Source: JBNKDD01 sp050288085
Lineage (GTDB): Bacteria; Chloroflexota; Anaerolineae; Aggregatilineales; UBA3940
Direction: 5' to 3'
DNA: 35,167 nt
NCBI GenBank assembly: GCA_050288085.1
Contig: JBNKDD010000021.1
Coordinates: forward strand, 1-35,167
Part shown: positions 15,288-24,857 of the stretch, one piece after another
How positions within the stretch are numbered: the first letter of the stretch is position 1
Layout: each line of letters starts with the position of its first letter
Made by a program: the position numbers and the translations under genes
The notes under the pieces: model-generated
Told to the model about the DNA's origin: nothing
Seen by the model: only the letters and a program-made list of their open reading frames with translations
Database searches by the model: none

Positions 15288-18200
15288 TCAATTTGTAGGT
15301 CGAATTATCTGAATAGCGTCTGTTTCCATAAGGAGGCTTAATTCTTCGCTTAATTCAGGACAATACCGTGTAGTTTGTGGAAAGTCGAGTTTAACCTCCT
15401 TTCCATTACCGACCAGGAGTATTGAAAATTTATCTTCCCCATGATAGCTGATCAGCTTGCCATGTACATGCATGAGTTTGCGCCGGTCGCGGACATCATC
15501 ACCGCTCCGGTGGAACACCACGACGATCTCAACCGGGTCATTTTCAGGCATGGGTGGGGGAGGAACGGTCATAACCGGAACTGCAACTTTCCCCCCATTT
15601 GGCTCGGCAGCTGGCGGAAGCTCAGGCTCAGGTGACTCCGGTGGTGCAGCAGGCATCGCAGGGGATTCATCAAGCGGCTCGGATTCCATGACCGGCTCTG
15701 ATAATTCCGGGGCCTCAAAAGGCGATTCTTCATAGTATGAAGGTGGGATGAAATCCTCCTCTGGGGGAGGGACATAATCATCAAATGGGGTTTCTTCAAC
15801 CGCCTGGACTTCATCGGCGGCCCGGTGAACGGTAATGTCAGTGGTTGCGCCATCGCACAGCAGCTTGGCATCCCCCCTACCCGCATCGATCTTCCCCTGC
15901 ACCTGGATGATGCGGTCAACCTGCCAAAACTCGCGGGTTTCATCCCAGGTGCTGGGCCAGATTACCACCTCCATATGGCCGTATAAATCCTCCAGCCCGG
16001 CAAAGGCCATCGACTTGCCGGTCTTGGTCAGGTGAGGGCGCACATAGGTAACGGTTCCGACCATGGTGACCTGCCGGTCGTGATCAGATTCGGACAGCTG
16101 GTTGCTAAAGGTGATCCCGCTGGTGCTGCCGATCTGATCAAAAATCGCCTGGAGGGGGTGTTCTGATACGTAGACGCCGACCAGTTCCCGCTCCCATTGT
16201 TTCATTTCGCGGTTCGATACCTCGTTGGCGACCTGGTCAACGAGCAGGCCGCTGGCATCAGTCGACAACTGTACACCGGTCGATTCGCCAAACAAGCTCA
16301 TCTGGCCCATATCAGCCGCCTTATGCTGACTGCCGCTGAAGTTCATTAACCGGTCCAGGGATTCCAGCAGCTGCTGGCGGTGAGCCATCTGATCGAGCGC
16401 CCCGACTTTGATCAGGCATTCGAGTGCCCGCTTGCCAACCGCACGGAGGTCTGCACGCTGGCAGAAATCGGCGATGTCTTCAAATGGTTGATCCTGCCGG
16501 GCTTCCAGGATCGCTTCAACCGAGCCCTCCCCGACATTCTTGATCGCGCTTAACCCAAAACGGATCGCCCGCCGCCCGTCTGGCTGGGGTTCGATAGTGA
16601 AATCATGATCGCTCTGATTGATGTCCGGCGGCAGGACGTCGATCCCCTGGCGGCGGCTGTCATTAATGTAGACGCCGATTTTATCCGTGTTGGCACGTTC
16701 GATGGTGAGCAAGGCCGTCATGTATTCTTCGGGATAGTGGGCCTTGAGAAAAGCAGTCTGTACTGTCAGGACGGCATAGTCGGCGGCATGGGATTTGTTA
16801 AAACCGTAGCGAGCGAAGAATTCAATATCGTTAAAAATCTGGTCGGCGACCTCCGGGGAGACATCCCGCTCCGGGCCGTTTCTCTTGAAAATTGCCCGGT
16901 GTTTTTCCAGGTCTTTGGCTTTTTTCTTGGAAACCGCCCGGCGCATCAGGTCGGCATCACCGAGCGAATAGCCGAACAGATTCGAGGCCACCTGCATGAT
17001 CTGTTCCTGGTAGACGATGATGCCGAACGTTTCGCTCAGGATCGGCTCTAATAATGGGTGATGGTAGCTGACCGGTTCCTCACCATGCATCCGGCGGATG
17101 TAGGTCGGGATGTACTCCAGCGGACCGGGCCGGAACAGTGAAATGGCGGCAATGATGTGCTCAAAGCGAGAGGGCTTCATCTCGGTCAGGACACGGGTCA
17201 TGCCCGCTCCTTCGACCTGGAAAACGCCGCTGGTATCCCCACGGGTCATTAAATCAAATGCCTGATCCAACAGGCGGTTATGCTCTTCCGCCTCCGGGTT
17301 GTCATCAAGGCGGTGACGGTAGGGAATGCTGTCCAGGTCATACTTGATGCCACGATAGTGCTCGACCAGTTCACAGGCTTTCCGCATAATGGTCAGGGTG
17401 CGCAAGCCGAGGAAATCGACTTTGAGCAGGCCAATTGACTCGACAATCGCCATCGGCCACTGTGACACCGATCCCAGCCCTTCGTTGCTGGCATTGGTCG
17501 GACGGTTGAGCGGCGTATACTCGACCAATGGCTTATCGGCGATCAGCACCCCGGCGGCATGGGTACTGGCGTGACGGGCGATACCTTCCAACTGGCGGGC
17601 GGTGTCAAGCAGGTTCTTGATGTAAGGCCGGTTCTCATCTTCGTAAGCGGCCTTTAGCTCCGGCACCTGTTCGAGCGCATCCGAAATTCCAACTGCCTTT
17701 CCCGGCACAGCGGGGATCATGCGGGCAAGCTCATCTACCTCACCTAACGGGATATCGAGTGTCCGGCCCACATCACGTACCGAGGCCCTCGCTCCCAACG
17801 TTCCAAAGGTGATGATCTGAGCGACCTTCTCTTCGCCGTACTTATTCACGCAGTATTCGATCATCTCCGCCCGGCGATCATCCGGGTAATCCAGGTCGAT
17901 ATCCGGCATGCTGACCCGGCCCGGATTCAGGAAACGCTCGAAGATCAGGCTGTTCAGGAGGGGGTCGATGTTGGTGATCCCCAGGGAATAGGCCACCACC
18001 GATCCGGCTCCCGACCCACGCACGTTCCACCAGATGTCTTCGTCACGGGCGAACTCGCATAAATCCCACACGATCAGGAAGTAGGTATCAAACCCCATAT
18101 CGTGGATGATTTTTAATTCGTGCTCCAGACGGGTTCGCACGTCGGCATCTTCGGCCCGGTCACCATAACGCCAGCGTAATCCCTGCTCGCATAATTCGCG

Positions 18201-19094
18201 GAGATAGCTTTGAGCGTCATAGCCCTTCGGCACAGGGAATTCAGGGAGGTGATAACTCTTGTCGTCCAGGTCAACGTCGCACATCTCGGCGATTTTGATG
18301 GAGTTGGTCAGGGACTCCGGTGCTTCGCCAAAGATAGCGTACATCTCCTCCGGGGAGCGTAGATAGTAACTATCGTCGCTGAACTTTAACCGGTTCTGTT
18401 CGCTGACCAGGCTGCCCGTCCCAATACATAACAGGATGTCATGGGGGTTAGCGTCCGTTTTGCGAACGTAATGCACGTCATTGGTTGCCAGCAGTGGGAT
18501 ATCGGCATAAGGGGCTACTTCAAACAGCCACTTGTTGATCTGGTGGAGTTCGGGAATGTCATGCTCTTGAAGCTCAATATAGAAGCGATCAGGGCCAAAA
18601 ACATCCCAATACCAGCCCAGCATTTTTTTTGCTTCTTCTTCACGCCCGGCCATCTTTAACTGGGGGACTTCCGCCGCCAGACAACCGCTGGTGCAGATCA
18701 GGCCCTCGGAATGCGCGGCAAGGAATTCTTTATCGATGCGTGGGCGGTAATAATACCCTTCAAGCTGTGAGGCACTGGCGATCTTCAGCAGGTTCTTATA
18801 GCCGGTCTGGTTCTGGGCGATCAGCAGCAGGTGATAGGGCTTGCTATCCAGCTTGCTATCTTTATCCCGCATACCACGCGGAGCCAGATAGGACTCCAGG
18901 CCGATGATCGGTTTGACACCCTCGGCCTTGCACGCCCGGTAAAATTCGATCACGCCATACATTGCACCGTGATCGGTAATTGCCAACGAATCCATACCCA
19001 GTTCTTTGGTGTAATGAACCAGGTCTTTAATGCGACTCATGCCGTCAAGCAGCGAATATTCAGTGTGGACGTGTAAGTGGGCGAAAGAAGCCAT
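15288..19094 (-). CDS. dnaE: DNA polymerase III alpha subunit, with PHP domain
   Basis: A 1268-residue replicative polymerase. The start at 19094 gives MASFAHLHVHTEYSLLDG, with AGGTGA 8 bases upstream; a GTG 18 bases earlier has no ribosome site. The PHP domain (about 1-280) keeps all expected metal ligands: His8, His10, Asp17, His42, Glu67, His88, Cys138, Asp206 and His208. The polymerase aspartates are visible in PDIDLD (Asp398, Asp400) and KVDFLGLRTLT (Asp560). The OB fold near 1000-1090 is followed by a Pro/Glu-rich linker of about 90 residues (roughly 1095-1185) and a short C-terminal domain ending IQIIRPTN. The C-terminal part resembles the usual tail of DnaE, but the acidic linker is long. 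It heads an operon with two phosphofructokinase genes. Confidence 0.96.
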   Translation of the reverse strand: MASFAHLHVHTEYSLLDGMSRIKDLVHYTKELGMDSLAITDHGAMYGVIEFYRACKAEGVKPIIGLESYLAPRGMRDKDSKLDSKPYHLLLIAQNQTGYKNLLKIASASQLEGYYYRPRIDKEFLAAHSEGLICTSGCLAAEVPQLKMAGREEEAKKMLGWYWDVFGPDRFYIELQEHDIPELHQINKWLFEVAPYADIPLLATNDVHYVRKTDANPHDILLCIGTGSLVSEQNRLKFSDDSYYLRSPEEMYAIFGEAPESLTNSIKIAEMCDVDLDDKSYHLPEFPVPKGYDAQSYLRELCEQGLRWRYGDRAEDADVRTRLEHELKIIHDMGFDTYFLIVWDLCEFARDEDIWWNVRGSGAGSVVAYSLGITNIDPLLNSLIFERFLNPGRVSMPDIDLDYPDDRRAEMIEYCVNKYGEEKVAQIITFGTLGARASVRDVGRTLDIPLGEVDELARMIPAVPGKAVGISDALEQVPELKAAYEDENRPYIKNLLDTARQLEGIARHASTHAAGVLIADKPLVEYTPLNRPTNASNEGLGSVSQWPMAIVESIGLLKVDFLGLRTLTIMRKACELVEHYRGIKYDLDSIPYRHRLDDNPEAEEHNRLLDQAFDLMTRGDTSGVFQVEGAGMTRVLTEMKPSRFEHIIAAISLFRPGPLEYIPTYIRRMHGEEPVSYHHPLLEPILSETFGIIVYQEQIMQVASNLFGYSLGDADLMRRAVSKKKAKDLEKHRAIFKRNGPERDVSPEVADQIFNDIEFFARYGFNKSHAADYAVLTVQTAFLKAHYPEEYMTALLTIERANTDKIGVYINDSRRQGIDVLPPDINQSDHDFTIEPQPDGRRAIRFGLSAIKNVGEGSVEAILEARQDQPFEDIADFCQRADLRAVGKRALECLIKVGALDQMAHRQQLLESLDRLMNFSGSQHKAADMGQMSLFGESTGVQLSTDASGLLVDQVANEVSNREMKQWERELVGVYVSEHPLQAIFDQIGSTSGITFSNQLSESDHDRQVTMVGTVTYVRPHLTKTGKSMAFAGLEDLYGHMEVVIWPSTWDETREFWQVDRIIQVQGKIDAGRGDAKLLCDGATTDITVHRAADEVQAVEETPFDDYVPPPEEDFIPPSYYEESPFEAPELSEPVMESEPLDESPAMPAAPPESPEPELPPAAEPNGGKVAVPVMTVPPPPMPENDPVEIVVVFHRSGDDVRDRRKLMHVHGKLISYHGEDKFSILLVGNGKEVKLDFPQTTRYCPELSEELSLLMETDAIQIIRPTN

Positions 19095-19136
19095 ACCAAT
19101 ATCACCTAGCACAAAAAAACGGAGTTATCAGAGAGA

Positions 19137-19145
19137 AGTATACCA
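19137..19145 (-). promoter_or_regulatory. Extended -10 promoter of dnaE
   Basis: The minus strand reads TGGTATACT, an extended -10 element (TG-N-TATACT), 43 bases before the dnaE ATG. No convincing -35 is seen at the usual distance, as is common with extended -10 promoters. Confidence 0.5.
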
Positions 19146-19353
19146 CGATTCAGGTGGCGGGAATGGCCCGGCAGCGGCCTGTTTTGGAAGTTTTAAGGAA
19201 GCTGGTATTGAGATAGCTCTTTGAGAAAAATTCATTCTGTGATTTACTTGGAGAGGATCGCACCAAATAACAATTTTATCTATCAATATCTCCAATGAAG
19301 TAAAGCAAATAAGGCAATTGAATAAATCATAAGTAGATAGAAGGGTTATTGAA

Positions 19354-19956
19354 ATGGATATTCAATCCAGTGCGGAAAATCTCAAACTAATGATTCAACG
19401 AGCGGCCAGGATCGCCAAAATTACCGGGGGTTGGGGTGCATTCTCAGAAGAAGCACTCGACTTGATAAGAAATGATTTACCACTTTCTTCAGATATCGTT
19501 GAATGGTATACAGTTGCAGCGCCTATTGAACTAGGGATTCCATGGAGCGTCTCTGAAATGGTTCTATACAGCCCTGAAAATTTAGTTGTTAGTCAGGAAG
19601 GGTATAGGTGGGAGGTTGGTAAGCGGGGAGAGATAGACCTATATTGGAATGAGAATTGGATTACCATCGGAGATATCAACGCCGATCCGATTATTGCTCA
19701 TGTGGATATTACAAACACCCCAATTTCATTTGCGCTACATGGTGTAGGCAGTTGGACACCTCAACGAGTTGCACCCAATCTGGCTGTGTTCCTGGATGTG
19801 CTATCCGCCTGGCTGAGGGTTTTCACAGAATATCGTGGTGAAATTGTTGGGCTTGATGATGCGCTTCGCCCAGATTTCACTACTGATTTAAGAGATGAAT
19901 TGAACAGGGTTTTGTCTCCACAACATGTAAACAATTTTTTGAATTTTTGTGAGTAA
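19354..19956 (+). CDS. SUKH (SMI1/KNR4)-like protein, possible orphan immunity protein
   Basis: A 200-residue soluble protein with no signal or membrane segment. The middle part WITIGDINADPIIAHVDITN followed by FALHGVGSWTPQRVA and FLDVLSAWL matches the layout of SUKH-fold proteins, in which a DPI-type strand is followed by an H-G-x-G-x-W stretch and a helix. Many SUKH proteins neutralise polymorphic nuclease toxins. AAGGG lies 10 bases before the ATG. The gene is visibly richer in A and T than its neighbours and is transcribed opposite to dnaE and the following operon, which hints at horizontal arrival. No toxin gene is adjacent, so immunity function is only inferred from the family. Confidence 0.7.
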   Translation: MDIQSSAENLKLMIQRAARIAKITGGWGAFSEEALDLIRNDLPLSSDIVEWYTVAAPIELGIPWSVSEMVLYSPENLVVSQEGYRWEVGKRGEIDLYWNENWITIGDINADPIIAHVDITNTPISFALHGVGSWTPQRVAPNLAVFLDVLSAWLRVFTEYRGEIVGLDDALRPDFTTDLRDELNRVLSPQHVNNFLNFCE

Positions 19957-20022
19957 TTTCTGACTATAATGTTGAAAGAAGGACCTGAACCAGGAATTAA
20001 TTCCTATCTAACAAAAGAAACA

Positions 20023-20058
20023 GGGCGACCGAACCAAAATCTCTGGCTCGCGTCGCCC
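20023..20058 (-). terminator. Hairpin terminator of the toast-rack operon
   Basis: GGGCGAC (20023-20029) pairs with GTCGCCC (20052-20058), and inner bases CGA-CC pair with GG-TCG around an A-rich loop. On the minus strand the stem is followed by TGTTTCTTTTGTT. It lies 23 bases after the stop of the gene ending at 20082. A termination role on the minus strand is likely; it may also serve the convergent SUKH gene. Confidence 0.55.
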
Positions 20059-20081
20059 CGAAATTATTCTAAAGAGTGGAT

Positions 20082-21245
20082 TTAGTCGTTGATCTCAACG
20101 CTGCCGACACCACCCACAATGGTGATTAAAACGCGGTTGGCTGCGCCATCGTAGTCCTCAGATTCCCAGACGCCGTCGCTGATTTGCTCGAAGCGGTCAC
20201 CGATTTCGATATCGGTCAGGCCCTCTTCCCGAAGCTCAATCCGGGCTTCGAGATCACCGGGAATATCAATGTACATCGAGCCAACGCCAACATTGATATC
20301 CAGTGTGTAATCGCCCTGCTCCGGCAGTTCAACCTCAAATGATCCGACCCCGCCGCTCACATTGATCTCGTCAATATACAGGTCTTCGGAATCGCTGGGC
20401 GGATAAAGATAGGTTTCGCCCACACCGACCGCCACATCAACTTTTTCAATCTCGCTGGATTCCGGCAGGGTGATATGAACCTCACCCACGCCGCTGTTGA
20501 TCTCCAGCGCCGTCAGGTCCAGCCCGGACAGATCAAGATTGGACTCGCTAACACCAGGACTGATGGTCAGATCCATCGGGACCTGGCCGGTCAGGTAGAG
20601 ATTAAGCGAAGGATCGCCGCTGTCGCCGATGCGGAAAGAATCGTCGCCTTCCTGCTTGACCGTGAGTTTGCCTTCGCCGTTGTTTTCCCGGTAGTCCACT
20701 ACATAATTAAACCAGCTTGGGCCGGAGTATTCACCCTCGACGACATTGCTGCTATCTTCCAGGGCTTCAAGGTAAATTTCGCCGACACCAAGATCAAGCG
20801 TTGCGTTGACGGAATCTACAGCTCCCAGGGGTTCGGCAAAATCAGCCGTGATCGTCTCACCGTCTCCCCCGAAGGCGCGCGCATCCGACATTGAATTGGA
20901 TGAAGGTAGGGCATCGGCCCAGAAGATCAACCCGCCGATTACGACAATTGCCATAACGGCTAACAGCAGACTGCCAAAAGCTGAACGTCCCCCCAGGATG
21001 ATGTCCAATCCAACCAGGATCAGCAGCACGGGCCAATAGTGCCAGAGGTCACCCCAGCTAAACGAGATGATCCCCATGTTGCTTAATAAGATGGCAACAC
21101 CAGCGCCGATCATGATGATTGCCAGTGTGACTCCACGCGGGCCATGTCGCCTCTCCTGGCGCGAGGCCGGGTATTCCTGGTAAGGCGGTGTTCCTTCGCT
21201 GTATGCAGTCTCTTCAACTGCTTCTTTTTCCATATCCACGTTCAT
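20082..21245 (-). CDS. LiaF/toast-rack family membrane protein (larger paralogue)
   Basis: A 387-residue envelope protein. A charged N-terminal tail of about 35 residues is followed by three hydrophobic helices (IIMIGAGVAILLSNMGII; WPVLLILVGLDIILGG; LLLAVMAIVVIGGLIFWA) of the LiaF/DUF5668 type. A beta-solenoid-like part follows with repeated G-V-G steps (LTALEINSGVGEVHITLPE, DVAVGVGETYLYPP, YTLDINVGVGSMYIDIPG), as in toast-rack adhesin-like domains. The ATG has AAAGGA 5 bases upstream and is 22 bases after the preceding gene. It is the last gene of a three-gene operon with a paralogue and a PspC protein. A role in sensing envelope stress is inferred from LiaF and PspC families. Confidence 0.82.
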   Translation of the reverse strand: MNVDMEKEAVEETAYSEGTPPYQEYPASRQERRHGPRGVTLAIIMIGAGVAILLSNMGIISFSWGDLWHYWPVLLILVGLDIILGGRSAFGSLLLAVMAIVVIGGLIFWADALPSSNSMSDARAFGGDGETITADFAEPLGAVDSVNATLDLGVGEIYLEALEDSSNVVEGEYSGPSWFNYVVDYRENNGEGKLTVKQEGDDSFRIGDSGDPSLNLYLTGQVPMDLTISPGVSESNLDLSGLDLTALEINSGVGEVHITLPESSEIEKVDVAVGVGETYLYPPSDSEDLYIDEINVSGGVGSFEVELPEQGDYTLDINVGVGSMYIDIPGDLEARIELREEGLTDIEIGDRFEQISDGVWESEDYDGAANRVLITIVGGVGSVEIND

Positions 21246-21267
21246 ATTGTCCTTTATGTACCAATAA

Positions 21268-22179
21268 CTATCTCACAACAATATTGCCCACCGCCGCGTC
21301 GATTTCCAGTTTGACCCGGTTGTCGGCCCCATCATAGCCAGAGGACTGCCATAAGCTATCGTCACGCTTCTCAAAGCGGTTGTCTATCGTCCGGCCTACA
21401 ATGGCGCTGTCGATATCGATGCGTGCGTCGAGGCTGTCCGGCACCGTTACCTGAATATCACCTACGCCACCGCCAACCGAAACTTCGAAATCACCCTGTT
21501 CCGGCAGCAGGAGCGTTAACTGCCCAGCCCCAAGATTTAAGTCCAGGCTGGTCAAGTTAAGCCCGGTCAGATCAAGGTCGAGGTCACCTGCCCCGGCATT
21601 AACCTCCAGCTTAACCGGGATGTTATCGGTCAGGCCGAGGTTCAGTTCACCGCTGAAATTACCGTTACCCGGCAGGGGGAAAACCATATCATCTTCCTGT
21701 GAGATTTCCAGTTTGCCGGTTGAGCCGCTGTCGTCATAATCAACAATCAATTCAAGCTGCGGGTCGGTAGTATAGTCACCGGAGACGGCCATATTACTAT
21801 CTGACAGCGTGGTGATATTGGTCGCAAATGCCCCCAATTGAAGGGTGACATCGAGTTCTTCTACCTCGCCAAGCGGTTGGGAAATCTGGCGGGTGATCGC
21901 GTCGGCTGAGACGGCAGTGCCGGAAGCCAGGTAAATCACACCGATTACGATGGCGAGTCCAAGCACGGCCATGATCAACTGTCCGATCAGGGAACGCCTG
22001 CCGAGCAGTACATCTAACCCAACCAGGATCAACAGCACCGGCCAGAAACGCAGCAGCCCTAACCAATTCACCGAAAGAATACCCATATTGTTCAACAGAA
22101 ATGCGACGCCCAGGCCGATCAGGATGACGGCCCCAACAAGCCCACCCCCTTGATTACGGGATTCAGTTTGTTCAGACAT
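21268..22179 (-). CDS. LiaF/toast-rack family membrane protein (smaller paralogue)
   Basis: A 303-residue paralogue of the next gene. It has three N-terminal membrane helices (LVGAVILIGLGVAFLLNNMG; FWPVLLILVGLDVLLG; IMAVLGLAIVIGVIYLASG), then a beta-rich extracytoplasmic part with repeats such as LDLNLGAGQLTLLLPEQGDF and VGGGVGDIQVTVPD. Both paralogues end in a run of SLWQSSGYDGADNRV type, close to LWESEDYDGAANRV type, so they arose by duplication. AGGAG lies 12 bases before the ATG. It is the middle gene of the PspC/LiaF operon. Confidence 0.82.
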   Translation of the reverse strand: MSEQTESRNQGGGLVGAVILIGLGVAFLLNNMGILSVNWLGLLRFWPVLLILVGLDVLLGRRSLIGQLIMAVLGLAIVIGVIYLASGTAVSADAITRQISQPLGEVEELDVTLQLGAFATNITTLSDSNMAVSGDYTTDPQLELIVDYDDSGSTGKLEISQEDDMVFPLPGNGNFSGELNLGLTDNIPVKLEVNAGAGDLDLDLTGLNLTSLDLNLGAGQLTLLLPEQGDFEVSVGGGVGDIQVTVPDSLDARIDIDSAIVGRTIDNRFEKRDDSLWQSSGYDGADNRVKLEIDAAVGNIVVR

Positions 22180-22207
22180 AGTGGTTCTTCTCCTCGCTGC
22201 GGGGCCG

Positions 22208-22636
22208 TTAACGCCGGGTAAACAGCAGATAGATTCCGGCTAAGATCAACAAGGCCGGGAACAGCGCCCAGAAATCCAGGCCGGTCAGGTTTCGCAGCAG
22301 GAACAATGCCCCCAGTACAACCAGAATCAAGCCGATCAACCCGGATTGTGTCTTCGATCCCGTGACCGATTCGCCCAGGCCCCTGGCGCGGTTCTTGATA
22401 TCCTCAACGTTGGCACTCACCACATCGCCGCCAGCCATACCTTGATTGGCCTGATCAGGCACGAGCAGCCACATGATCAGGTAGATCACCGCGCCGATGC
22501 CGTTAACCAGCCCCAGGATGACAAAGCCTATCCGTATCAGGACAGGGTCTACATTAAAATATGCACCCAGGCCGCCGGACACTCCCCCCAGGACACGGTC
22601 AGTCTGGCTGCGAAAAAGTCGCTTTTCTTCTGACAT
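22208..22636 (-). CDS. PspC-domain membrane protein fused to LiaF-type helices
   Basis: A 142-residue membrane protein. Residues about 4-62 are a PspC domain (LFRSQTDRVLGGVSGGLGAY, then IRIGFVILGLVNGIGAVIYL and IMWLLVPD). Two more hydrophobic helices near the C-terminus (SGLIGLILVVLGALFLL and FPALLILAGIYLLF) are of LiaF/DUF5668 type. AGGTGA lies 8 bases before the ATG. It is the first gene of the operon and is paralogous to the PspC protein encoded at 24858. PspC proteins take part in envelope-stress signalling; the partner here is not known. Confidence 0.85.
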   Translation of the reverse strand: MSEEKRLFRSQTDRVLGGVSGGLGAYFNVDPVLIRIGFVILGLVNGIGAVIYLIMWLLVPDQANQGMAGGDVVSANVEDIKNRARGLGESVTGSKTQSGLIGLILVVLGALFLLRNLTGLDFWALFPALLILAGIYLLFTRR

Positions 22637-22715
22637 TCATTTTCACCTTATATATCGAATTGCTTCACAATACATTACGCATTGCAAGGGTAAGAGTTGC
22701 ATTATCCTACGGCTG

Positions 22716-24665
22716 TCACTCAGGCTTGATCTTAATCTTTGCCAGTTCAACCTCGCCGGTCTGTGCACCGGGGCCGGATACCGGCAGACGGATCAGATCG
22801 GGCCAGGTGTACATCCCGACCAACAGGTCATAATCGCCCGGTTGCGCATCCGGTGGAATCTCAACGGTAACCGGCTGGGCGACCACTTCGCCGGGCAGCC
22901 AGCAGCGCATGGGATAATCGTCGGTGAGCGGTGGCACGTCATGTTGGGCAACTAACCCGGCCTCAGTTGATAGAATGTGTACAAAACTCACATAATCGCC
23001 GGTTTGACGCTGGTTGGCCTGCCAGTACAGGGTCAGATTTAATGTACCACCCGGCTGCGCCTGTAGGTTATCGATGTCATATCCAACTAATTTCAGGCTG
23101 TCACCAAGCTGTATCCCGGCTTCCACCGCGTCCTCATCTAAATTATAGACATGATCTAATATCGGTGCGGGCGGTTGGGAGTGGTCAAAGACAGTCTGCA
23201 TTACAATCGTCTGGAAGGCAAGCAGTAAGGCTACACCGATCCAGCGCCCGGCAGAATCCGCCGGGCCGCCTCTGGCCGCAAAAGCGGTCAGCACTGCCAG
23301 GGGCATCAATAACAGCCAGACCCGCCCGACCTCGGCCCGCGATATGCCGGACAGAGTTAGCGCGGTCAGGGTCAGCGCCGCCGCAATCACAAAGGTGGCG
23401 GTGTTGTTATCTTCTATCCCACGATTAGCAACTGCCGACTTCCCGACCTGCCATAATGCCACCAGGGCGATCCCGCCCAGCACATAGCCGAGGAACAAAA
23501 CAAAATCGTAGGGATTGTAGAACAGGCGCAAGCCATAATGGGTGGTCATCTCAAAATGCGGGTCGGTGTTGGCCTGCCATACTTCAAAGAAGGTCACGCC
23601 ATACACTAACCAATAGACCACCCACACGCTGACCAGGGTGATCAGGAAGCCCAGGCCATTGAGGATCAACTGCTGCCAGTGCGCCAACCAGTAATCACGG
23701 TCACGCCAGAGGTGGATCAGGGTGTAGAATCCGGCGAATCCGATCAATGTCAGGGCGGAATATTGGAAAAAGGTGGCGATAGATAATAACAATCCGGCTA
23801 ACCACCAGGCCCAATGACGGTGCTCAACCAGGGCGGCATACAGGAGCCAGATCAATAAGGCTGTCACCAGAACAAAAGCGGCATCCCAACCCGCCGCCCA
23901 CACGACGTACCCCGGTATCAAAACGCTGATCAAGACTGCGCCCAGGGCCGCCTTCTGCCCGATCAATTTACGGCCTACACTATATAAAGGAAAAGATGCA
24001 ATCGCGTTGAGCGGCAGGGTCAGCAGGCCGCCAATGGCGGTAGCGTAGGTTGCATCGGCCAGATAAATGTGCCAGTGATGCTCACACCGGTAAGGGTGGA
24101 GAATATCCATTACCCGGTTCACAACAGCGGGGGAATGCTCCATGAAGCGTTTGATCAGCGCGTAATAAACAAATAAGCCCGGCGGGTGACGTTGGGCGTG
24201 GGGATGGAAACTTGACACTTCCTGCGGGAAATTACGCAGCAGGACATTTACATCTTCGTACTGAAAAACCAGGATATCAAACCAGCCTGCCGCCCCTTGA
24301 AGATTGTTCCCGGCAGTGGTTCGCCAGATCAGTTCACGGAGGGGATCGTCAACGAAGATCGTGAGGGCTATCACCTGGATTATGATGCCTGCCACTGCCG
24401 CAAATCCGACGACGAGCCAAGCTCGCCGGGAGGTATCGGCCCAGCGCCACAGGATCACCGCTGTACCGATATAAGCCAGCATGGTGATGATCGTCAGCGG
24501 AAGGCGGGTCAGGTCGATGGATGGGCGGAGCATCCAGCGAAAGTCGAGATCGCCACGCAACCAGGGAGAGAGGTCCAAGGCGAGTCCGATGGTCAGGAGC
24601 AGCGCCACCGCCCAGATAATCCACAGCCATAAGGGGATGGTAAGTTGGGTTTGTTTATCAGACAT
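22716..24665 (-). CDS. GT-C fold polytopic membrane glycosyltransferase-like protein
   Basis: A 649-residue protein with about ten to twelve hydrophobic helices, an early HPPGLFVYYALI motif typical of GT39/ArnT-like enzymes that use polyprenyl-phosphate sugars, and a C-terminal beta domain of about 130 residues (KLVGYDIDN, then LNLTLYWQAN and PPDAQPGDYDLLVGMY). The same C-terminal domain occurs in the protein encoded at 33959-35167. I place the start at 24665 (MSDKQTQL); an in-frame ATG at 24731 would add 22 residues. Neither has a clear ribosome site. Donor and acceptor are unknown. Confidence 0.75.
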   Translation of the reverse strand: MSDKQTQLTIPLWLWIIWAVALLLTIGLALDLSPWLRGDLDFRWMLRPSIDLTRLPLTIITMLAYIGTAVILWRWADTSRRAWLVVGFAAVAGIIIQVIALTIFVDDPLRELIWRTTAGNNLQGAAGWFDILVFQYEDVNVLLRNFPQEVSSFHPHAQRHPPGLFVYYALIKRFMEHSPAVVNRVMDILHPYRCEHHWHIYLADATYATAIGGLLTLPLNAIASFPLYSVGRKLIGQKAALGAVLISVLIPGYVVWAAGWDAAFVLVTALLIWLLYAALVEHRHWAWWLAGLLLSIATFFQYSALTLIGFAGFYTLIHLWRDRDYWLAHWQQLILNGLGFLITLVSVWVVYWLVYGVTFFEVWQANTDPHFEMTTHYGLRLFYNPYDFVLFLGYVLGGIALVALWQVGKSAVANRGIEDNNTATFVIAAALTLTALTLSGISRAEVGRVWLLLMPLAVLTAFAARGGPADSAGRWIGVALLLAFQTIVMQTVFDHSQPPAPILDHVYNLDEDAVEAGIQLGDSLKLVGYDIDNLQAQPGGTLNLTLYWQANQRQTGDYVSFVHILSTEAGLVAQHDVPPLTDDYPMRCWLPGEVVAQPVTVEIPPDAQPGDYDLLVGMYTWPDLIRLPVSGPGAQTGEVELAKIKIKPE

Positions 24666-24857
24666 GAACCGGTTCAATGTTGCGGGAAAGAATTTACACG
24701 AGGCGGATCGTAGCGCAGATTCGATCCTCATACAAATTGCGTAAAGACTGACGACAGAGGGGGGGGATTGTCAGGTATTTGTCGGGATCGGGTCAAAATC
24801 CTGAACGACCACCCGGTATACTGGAAACAATGAAATGTGATGAACAGGAAAACCAGG

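Noticed and set aside
15441..15735. Ser/Gly-rich plus-strand frame of 92 codons
   Set aside because: It is the mirror of the Pro/Glu-rich linker of DnaE; the composition follows from the low-complexity coding sequence.
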